A DNA stretch of 10,956 nt, taken from assembly GCA_002390025.1 (NCBI GenBank), contig DGRU01000080.1, positions 21,353-32,308 of the forward strand, read 5' to 3'. The DNA is from Lachnospiraceae bacterium UBA4380. GTDB taxonomy: Bacteria; Bacillota; Clostridia; Lachnospirales; Lachnospiraceae. Positions 6,662-10,956 of the stretch are shown piece after piece (within the stretch, counting starts at the first letter, position 1; the number at the start of each line of letters is the position of its first letter). Both the position numbers and the translations under genes were made by a program. The notes below the pieces were generated by a model that was given only the letters and a program-made list of their open reading frames with translations, did no database searches and was not told the origin of the DNA.

Positions 6662-6727
6662 AAAACCGCATTTCGCTGCGCTCTGGGCATCGCTTTTTGG
6701 CGCTGAGTCCGCAAATGCGGCGGTTTT
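6662..6727 (+). other. Long hairpin upstream of prs, candidate small RNA or leader
   Basis: CCGCATTT (6666-6673) pairs perfectly with AAATGCGG (6713-6720), and AAAA (6662-6665) pairs with TTTT (6724-6727) across a 3-nt bulge, closing a 39-nt loop. The 3' arm can instead form a local CCGC-AAAT-GCGG hairpin (6709-6720) followed by CGGTTTTG, a weak terminator shape. The two folds exclude each other. It lies between a candidate promoter ending at 6651 and the prs promoter starting at 6734. I do not recognise an RNA family. Confidence 0.4.
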
Positions 6728-6733
6728 GAACAG

Positions 6734-6762
6734 TTGCACTTTGTCTTTGTAATCGTTATTTA
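6734..6762 (+). promoter_or_regulatory. Promoter of prs
   Basis: TTGCAC (6734-6739), a 17-bp spacer, then TATTTA (6757-6762), placed to start transcription near 6769, about 50 nt before prs. It sits in an AT-rich patch within GC-rich surroundings. Confidence 0.6.
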
Positions 6763-6818
6763 GACATACCGGAGTACATCAGGTGCTTTTTAAGGTATTT
6801 GAAGGAGAAGGAGAGCTC

Positions 6819-8048
6819 ATGGCTTCAGATAATTCGCTTATTAAACAGTTGGACAGAAATATGCCCGTTGCTCCGCTCGCGATCATTGCACTTCCTTCGG
6901 CAAAAGAGATGGGAGAGAAGGTAAGCAATTATATTTCATCGTTCCGCAAAGATGCCGTTGAAACCGGAGATGATGCTCCCTACCATGACGGCTATATCCA
7001 GGACAGCTATCTGATGGAAGTCAGTCTGGAGCGCTTCCGGACAGGAGAGGGCAGAGCTGTAGTGCGGGAGTCCGTCCGCGGCAAAGATGTTTTCATCCTT
7101 GTGGACGTCATGAACTGGACGGTTACTTACAAGATGAACGGCTTTGTCAATCACATGTCCCCGGATGATCATTTCCAGGACCTCAAGAGAGTGATCGCCG
7201 CGATCCAGGGCAAGGCGCGCAGGATCACGGTCATCATGCCTTTCCTCTATGAGGGGCGTCAGCATCACCGCAGCTCGCGGGAATCTCTCGACGCGGCCCT
7301 GATGCTGAAAGAACTCTTCGATATGGGCGTCAACAACTTCATCACCTTCGATGCGCATGACCCCAGGATCGCCAGTGTTTCGCCGCTGGACAACTTTGAC
7401 AATTTTGTTTCACCTTACCAGTTCCTGAATGCTCTGCTCGACACTGTCGATGATCTCATCGTGGACAAGGATCACGTCGTGGTCATCAGCCCTGACGAGG
7501 GAGCCCTCGACAGAACTGTCTATTTCGCCAATGTCATCGGCGCGGATACAGGTATGTTCTATAAGCGCCGCGATTACTCCAGGATCGTCGGAGGCAAGAA
7601 TCCGATCGTTGCGCACGAGTTCCTGGGAACCAGACTTGACGGCAAGGATGCGATCATTATTGACGACATGATCTCCTCCGGCGGCAGTATGCTGGACACT
7701 TCCCGCCAGCTCAAGGAGCACATGCACGCCGGCCGTGTCTTTATCTGCACCACATTCGGCCTGTTTACAGACGGTCTTGAGGCTTTTGACAAGGCTTATG
7801 AAGAGGGCTGGTTTGACAAGCTGGTCACCACCAATCTGACCTACCTCCCTCAGGAACTTCTCGACAGACCCTATTTTGCCATGGCGGATATGAGCAAGTA
7901 CATGGCGACGATCATCGACTATTTCAATCATGACGCCGCTATTTCGGGAATCAAGATTCAGACCCAGAAGATCAGAGAGATTCTGACCGCATATAATGCG
8001 AGAGAGAGAAAATCCCTTGAGACCGCCGGCACAGCCGAGTCCGAATGA
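6819..8048 (+). CDS. prs: Ribose-phosphate pyrophosphokinase (PRPP synthetase), long divergent form
   Basis: Makes 5-phosphoribosyl-1-pyrophosphate from ribose 5-phosphate and ATP, feeding purine, pyrimidine, NAD, His and Trp synthesis in the cytosol. Key motifs, numbered from ATG 6819: MPFLYEGRQHHR at 140-151 (the RQ nucleotide loop), FDAHD at 177-181, SPDEGALDR at 224-232, KRR at 249-251 (the catalytic flexible loop pair), and IIDDMISSGGS at about 280-290 (the PRPP-binding loop, DDxxxTGGT in classical enzymes). At 409 residues it is longer than the classical form of about 315, with an extended N-terminal domain and extra residues between loops. I take it as the long form found in Clostridia. 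ATG 6819 has AAGGAG at 6808-6813, five bases upstream, and a second AGGAG at 6803-6807; the frame is open to a GTG at 6783 that lacks such a site. It appears monocistronic, with its own promoter and terminator. Confidence 0.92.
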   Translation: MASDNSLIKQLDRNMPVAPLAIIALPSAKEMGEKVSNYISSFRKDAVETGDDAPYHDGYIQDSYLMEVSLERFRTGEGRAVVRESVRGKDVFILVDVMNWTVTYKMNGFVNHMSPDDHFQDLKRVIAAIQGKARRITVIMPFLYEGRQHHRSSRESLDAALMLKELFDMGVNNFITFDAHDPRIASVSPLDNFDNFVSPYQFLNALLDTVDDLIVDKDHVVVISPDEGALDRTVYFANVIGADTGMFYKRRDYSRIVGGKNPIVAHEFLGTRLDGKDAIIIDDMISSGGSMLDTSRQLKEHMHAGRVFICTTFGLFTDGLEAFDKAYEEGWFDKLVTTNLTYLPQELLDRPYFAMADMSKYMATIIDYFNHDAAISGIKIQTQKIREILTAYNARERKSLETAGTAESE

Positions 8049-8077
8049 CCCCGACCCTGACCTATGCTGATGATTAC

Positions 8078-8112
8078 AGCCCCCGCTGCGGACAGATGCC
8101 CGCGCGGGGGCT
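8078..8112 (+). other. GC-rich hairpin after prs
   Basis: AGCCCCCGC (8078-8086) and GCGGGGGCT (8104-8112) pair over 9 bp with a 17-nt loop that can close further (GCGG with CCGC). No T-run follows, so it probably works together with the terminator 18 nt downstream or protects the 3' end. Confidence 0.55.
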
Positions 8113-8129
8113 CTGCAGTGTGCCGCTGC

Positions 8130-8157
8130 AGGAGTCCTTTAGGAGGAATCCTTTTTT
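8130..8157 (+). terminator. Intrinsic terminator of prs
   Basis: AGGAGTCCT (8130-8138) pairs with AGGAATCCT-type sequence ending at 8152 (4 bp, one mismatch, 4 bp), and is followed by TTTTTT (8152-8157). The der promoter begins at 8160. Confidence 0.7.
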
Positions 8158-8159
8158 AC

Positions 8160-8188
8160 TTGCCTTACAGGGAGTTCTCGGATACAAT
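8160..8188 (+). promoter_or_regulatory. Promoter of the der-plsY operon
   Basis: TTGCCT (8160-8165), a 17-bp spacer and TACAAT (8183-8188). Transcription should start near 8195, leaving a leader of about 30 nt before der. It directly abuts the prs terminator. Confidence 0.65.
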
Positions 8189-8224
8189 GAAAAGAACGTC
8201 TTTTCGGAAAGGATAAGATAATAT

Positions 8225-9562
8225 ATGGCAAAAAGAAAAAGAAAGGCGATCGTAGCCGTAGTCGGCAGGCCGAATGTGGGCAAGTCCACACTCTTCAATG
8301 TCCTGGCCGGCAGGCGCATTTCGATCGTCGAAGATACGCCGGGCGTCACGCGCGACAGGATCTACGCGGACTGCAGCTGGCTGGATAAAGAATTTACGCT
8401 GATCGATACCGGCGGTATCGAGCCGGATTCAAAGGATATCATCCTGTCCCAGATGCGCGAACAGGCGCAGCTGGCCATTGATATGGCGGACGTGATCCTG
8501 TTTATGGTCGACCGGTCCACAGGCATGGTGGACTCCGACAACAAGGTTGCGGATATGCTCAGACGCTCGGGCAAGCCGGTTGTCCTGGTGGTCAACAAGG
8601 TGGACAGCCCGGCTAAGATGACGGCGGATATCTACGAATTCTATAATCTCGGTATCGGGGATCCCTGGCCTGTTTCCAGTGCCAACCGCACCGGCATCGG
8701 CGACATGCTCGATGAAGTGGTCAAATATTTTCCTGATGATTCGGCCTCGGAGGAAGAGGACGACGCGGTCCGCATCGCCATCGTCGGAAAGCCCAATGTC
8801 GGCAAATCCTCCATTATCAACCGCCTGATCGGCCAGAACCGCGTGATCGTCTCCGATATAGCGGGTACGACCCGCGACGCGATCGATACGCGCATCGCCT
8901 ATCACGGCAGAGAATATGTCTTCATTGACACGGCGGGAATCCGCCGCAGGAACAAGATCAAGGAGAATCTCGAGCACTATATGATCGCCCGCAGTGTCGG
9001 CGCGATCGAGCGCGCGGATATCACCGTCCTGGTCATCGACGCCTCCGAGGGCGTCACCGAACAGGATGCCAAGATCGCGGGCATCGCCCACGACCGCGGC
9101 AAGGCGGTCATCATCGCCGTAAACAAGTGGGACCTGGTGAAGAAGGACAACAACACCGTGAAGGAGTTCACCAACAAGGTGCGGCAGGTCCTCTCTTTCC
9201 TCAATTACGCAGAGCTCATGTTTGTGTCCGCGGAGACAGGACAGCGTCTGATCAAGCTCTATGAGATGATCGACATGGTGCACGACAATCAGAACCTCCG
9301 CATCCAGACAGGTGTCCTCAATGAGATCATCGCCGAGGCCTGCATCATGCAGCAGCCGCCCTCCGACAAGGGCAAGGCACTGAGAATCTATTACGGAACA
9401 CAGGCAGGCGTCTGTCCGCCCACTTTTGTCCTCTTTGTCAATGACAGAAAGCTGATGCACTTTTCTTATCAGCGCTACATCGAAAACCGGATCCGCGATG
9501 CTTTCGGATTCCGCGGGACCCCTCTCCGGTTTATCATACGGGAACGCACGGAAAAGAAATAA
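8225..9562 (+). CDS. der: Ribosome-associated GTPase Der (EngA)
   Basis: Essential double GTPase that binds the 50S subunit and acts in its late assembly. The 445 residues match the family length. First G domain: GRPNVGKS (14-21), DTPGVTRD (37-44), DTGG (61-64), NKVD (124-127). An acidic linker follows (about 171-180, DDSASEEEDD). Second G domain: GKPNVGKS (188-195), AGTTRDAID (213-221), DTAG (235-238), NKWD (300-303). The C-terminal KH-like domain (about 352-440) ends with YIENRIRDAFGFRGTPLRF, the usual closing motif. AAAGGA at 8208-8213 lies 11 nt before ATG 8225. It is followed by plsY after 26 nt, as in many Firmicutes. With rbgA this is the second 50S-assembly GTPase in the window, each in its own unit. 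Confidence 0.97.
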   Translation: MAKRKRKAIVAVVGRPNVGKSTLFNVLAGRRISIVEDTPGVTRDRIYADCSWLDKEFTLIDTGGIEPDSKDIILSQMREQAQLAIDMADVILFMVDRSTGMVDSDNKVADMLRRSGKPVVLVVNKVDSPAKMTADIYEFYNLGIGDPWPVSSANRTGIGDMLDEVVKYFPDDSASEEEDDAVRIAIVGKPNVGKSSIINRLIGQNRVIVSDIAGTTRDAIDTRIAYHGREYVFIDTAGIRRRNKIKENLEHYMIARSVGAIERADITVLVIDASEGVTEQDAKIAGIAHDRGKAVIIAVNKWDLVKKDNNTVKEFTNKVRQVLSFLNYAELMFVSAETGQRLIKLYEMIDMVHDNQNLRIQTGVLNEIIAEACIMQQPPSDKGKALRIYYGTQAGVCPPTFVLFVNDRKLMHFSYQRYIENRIRDAFGFRGTPLRFIIRERTEKK

Positions 9563-9588
9563 GGCGATTATAAATCTGGAGGTGTTTT

Positions 9589-10266
9589 ATGAATCAGCTG
9601 TTAGTGCTGCGGCTCGTCTGCCTGGTAATCGGTTACGCATTCGGTATTTTTCAGACAGCATATATCCTGGGCAGGAGCAAAGGGATCGATATCCGCGAAT
9701 ACGGAAGCGGAAATGCCGGAACGACAAATGCCATGCGCATACTGGGCACAAAAGCCGGCCTCATCGTTTTTCTGGGCGATATGATCAAGAGCCTGCTGGC
9801 CCTTCTGCTCGTGGGCTTTCTGTTCGGGAAATCCCATCCGGAGGCGGTCTATCTGCTCAAGACCTGGACCTTTGCCGGCGTTGTCCTGGGACATGACTAT
9901 CCCTTCTATATGAATTTCAAGGGCGGCAAGGGCGTCGCGGTCATGGCGGGCTACCTGTTCGGTTTTCACTGGAGCTTTATTCCCGTGGGAATCCTTTTGT
10001 TTTTCGTGCCCTATCTGACCACGAAATATGTTTCCCTGGGATCCCTTCTCCTGTATCTGGGACTGTTCATACAGCTGGTGATCGAGGGTATTATGGGAGT
10101 TTTCGGTGTCTCCGGCCCCCTGCTCGTCGAGATCATCGTGATCCAGGGCCTTCTGACAGCAATGGCCTGGTACAGGCACCGCGCCAATATCGGCAGACTT
10201 CTCTCCGGTACCGAGCGCAAAACCTATATCTTCAAGCGCAATAAGGAGCAGATCAATCTCAAATAA
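9589..10266 (+). CDS. plsY: Acyl-phosphate:glycerol-3-phosphate acyltransferase PlsY
   Basis: Integral membrane enzyme that transfers an acyl group from acyl-phosphate to glycerol 3-phosphate, the first acylation in phospholipid synthesis. The three conserved loops are visible in the 225-residue product: EYGSGNAGTTNAMR at 38-51, GHDYPFYMNFKGGKGVA at 101-117, and HRANIGRLLSGTE at about 197-209. Hydrophobic spans lie near residues 5-25, 56-79, 92-105, 118-140, 148-170 and 176-195. GGAGG at 9578-9582 is six bases before ATG 9589. The gene is cotranscribed with der; gpsA, a common next neighbour, is absent here. The last six residues, EQINLK, are encoded by the first unit of a repeat array that continues past the stop codon. 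Confidence 0.95.
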   Translation: MNQLLVLRLVCLVIGYAFGIFQTAYILGRSKGIDIREYGSGNAGTTNAMRILGTKAGLIVFLGDMIKSLLALLLVGFLFGKSHPEAVYLLKTWTFAGVVLGHDYPFYMNFKGGKGVAVMAGYLFGFHWSFIPVGILLFFVPYLTTKYVSLGSLLLYLGLFIQLVIEGIMGVFGVSGPLLVEIIVIQGLLTAMAWYRHRANIGRLLSGTERKTYIFKRNKEQINLK

Positions 10267-10322
10267 GGGGCAGACCGATCTCAAACAGGGAGCAGATCAA
10301 TCTCAAACAGATCAATCTCAAA
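10249..10322. repeat. Short tandem repeats overlapping the plsY stop codon
   Basis: The 15-mer CAGATCAATCTCAAA occurs exactly at 10249, 10293 and 10308, and with two changes at 10271. Spacing is 22, 22 and 15 bp. The first copy encodes the plsY C-terminus and abuts its TAA (10264-10266); the others are in the intergenic region. The 22-bp period shifts frame, so it is not a peptide repeat. Confidence 0.8.
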
Positions 10323-10335
10323 CAGGGTGTCGGGC

Positions 10336-10354
10336 GTATTTTGGAAAATACAAT
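10336..10354 (+). promoter_or_regulatory. Palindrome overlapping a -10-like element upstream of tyrS
   Basis: GTATTTT (10336-10342) and AAAATAC (10345-10351) form a perfect 7+2+7 inverted repeat, AT-rich against a GC-rich background. Its right arm overlaps TACAAT (10349-10354), a good -10 hexamer, but the sequence 17 bp upstream is a poor -35. It could be an operator for an activator or repressor of tyrS. I see no T-box signature in the 160 nt between plsY and tyrS, and no clear intrinsic terminator after plsY. Confidence 0.35.
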
Positions 10355-10426
10355 AACGGCGGGCATCCTTATATAGCATAGATTAAGGCATCATACATAG
10401 AAGTAAAAAGGAGAACACATTCACCG

Positions 10427-10956
10427 ATGGAAAAAAACATGCAAATCTTTGAGGAACTGCAGGCGAGAGGGCTTCTGGCCCAGCTGACTGATGAGGCGCA
10501 GATCCGCGACCTGGTCAACAACGGCAAGGCGACCTTCTATATCGGTTTCGATCCCACCGCGGATTCTCTTCATGTCGGCCATTTTATGGCACTGCTCTTA
10601 ATGAAGCGCCTGCAGGAGGCGGGCAACAAGCCGATCGCCCTGGTAGGCGGCGGCACAGGTATGATCGGAGATCCTTCGGGCAGACAGGATCTGCGCACTA
10701 TGATGACTGTCGACATGATCGACCACAACTGTGAGTGCTTCAAAAAGCAGATGAGCCGCTTTATCGAGTTCGGACCCGACAAGGCCATGATGGTCAACAA
10801 CGCGGACTGGCTGCGCGACCTCAATTATATCGAGTTTATCCGTGACATCGGTGTCCATTTCTCCGTCAACAACATGCTCCGCGCCAGATGCTACGAGCAG
10901 AGAATGGAGAAGGGCCTCTCCTTCCTCGAATTCAACTACATGATCATGCAGGCATA
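10427..10956 (+). CDS. tyrS: Tyrosyl-tRNA synthetase, N-terminal part
   Basis: Charges tRNA-Tyr with tyrosine in the cytosol. The first 176 residues are in the window and the frame is open to its end. The class I Rossmann domain is clear: [18 protein letters not shown] at about 37-54 contains the HIGH-type motif HVGH (49-52), followed by [15 protein letters not shown] (72-86), NNADWL and the [11 protein letters not shown] stretch (167-176) of the tyrosine site. The sequence is of the bacterial TyrS type 1. The KMSKS loop and tRNA-binding domain lie beyond the window. AAAAGGAG ends at 10413, 13 nt before ATG 10427; this spacing is long, but the next in-frame ATG (10439) is even further away. 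Confidence 0.95.
   Translation, partial: MEKNMQIFEELQARGLLAQLTDEAQIRDLVNNGKATFYIGFDPTADSLHVGHFMALLLMKRLQEAGNKPIALVGGGTGMIGDPSGRQDLRTMMTVDMIDHNCECFKKQMSRFIEFGPDKAMMVNNADWLRDLNYIEFIRDIGVHFSVNNMLRARCYEQRMEKGLSFLEFNYMIMQA

Noticed and set aside
6436..6714. Short reading frames on both strands in the rnhB-prs intergenic region
   Set aside because: They run through the 29-bp repeats, whose period breaks the frame, and have no credible ribosome binding site or domain.
8429..9460. A 343-codon minus-strand frame opposite der
   Set aside because: Antisense to an unmistakable Der protein; composition (Asp, His, Val, Leu-rich) is typical of a codon shadow.
10267..10426. A T-box leader for tyrS
   Set aside because: The stretch is too short, and I see no T-box sequence and no terminator/antiterminator pair.
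1..10956. tRNA, rRNA, insertion sequence or phage attachment site
   Set aside because: No cloverleaf, transposase or terminal inverted repeat pattern was seen on either strand.

Overview
The window is a compact, GC-rich chromosomal segment from a Gram-positive bacterium, most probably a Clostridia/Lachnospiraceae-type Firmicute. The evidence is the rplS-rbgA-rnhB-yraN and der-plsY gene orders, strong GGAGG-type ribosome binding sites, SigA-like promoters, and a long (409 residue) divergent PRPP synthetase. I cannot name the species. Every gene I support lies on the + strand; the long minus-strand reading frames are codon-bias shadows.

Layout. (1) Positions 1-3218 are the tail of a Pel-type exopolysaccharide cluster: the last 38 codons of a PelF-like glycosyltransferase, a PelG-like polytopic membrane protein, and a membrane-anchored DUF4832-like (glycosidase-fold) protein with odd active-site motifs. 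(2) Positions 3225-6428 are a translation/ribosome and RNA/DNA maintenance block: a promoter and structured leader, rplS (L19), a strong terminator, rbgA (50S assembly GTPase) with an internal repeat-rich insertion and an Arg/Gly/Ser/Gln-rich tail, then an in-frame fusion of RNase HII with a YraN/UPF0102 domain. (3) Positions 6429-6818 hold a 29-bp-period repeat array that starts on the rnhB-yraN stop codon, a candidate promoter followed by a long hairpin, and a second promoter for prs. (4) prs (6819-8048) ends with two hairpins, the second a terminator, and the der promoter begins two bases after its T-run. (5) der and plsY form an operon (26-nt gap). A second repeat array overlaps the plsY stop codon. 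(6) A 7+2+7 palindrome overlapping a -10-like hexamer precedes tyrS, which runs off the window.

Working together: the Pel genes polymerise and export a cationic galactosamine-type polysaccharide. The remainder is housekeeping: ribosome biogenesis (rplS, rbgA, der), primer/RNA-DNA hybrid removal (rnhB), PRPP supply (prs), phospholipid synthesis (plsY) and tRNA charging (tyrS). I did not see a clear-cut new defence or mobile system. The best leads are the degenerate DUF4832 protein beside PelG, the RG-rich tail on RbgA, the RNase HII-YraN fusion, the promoter-hairpin unit upstream of prs, and a recurring pattern of short tandem repeats inside or overlapping the 3' ends of genes.
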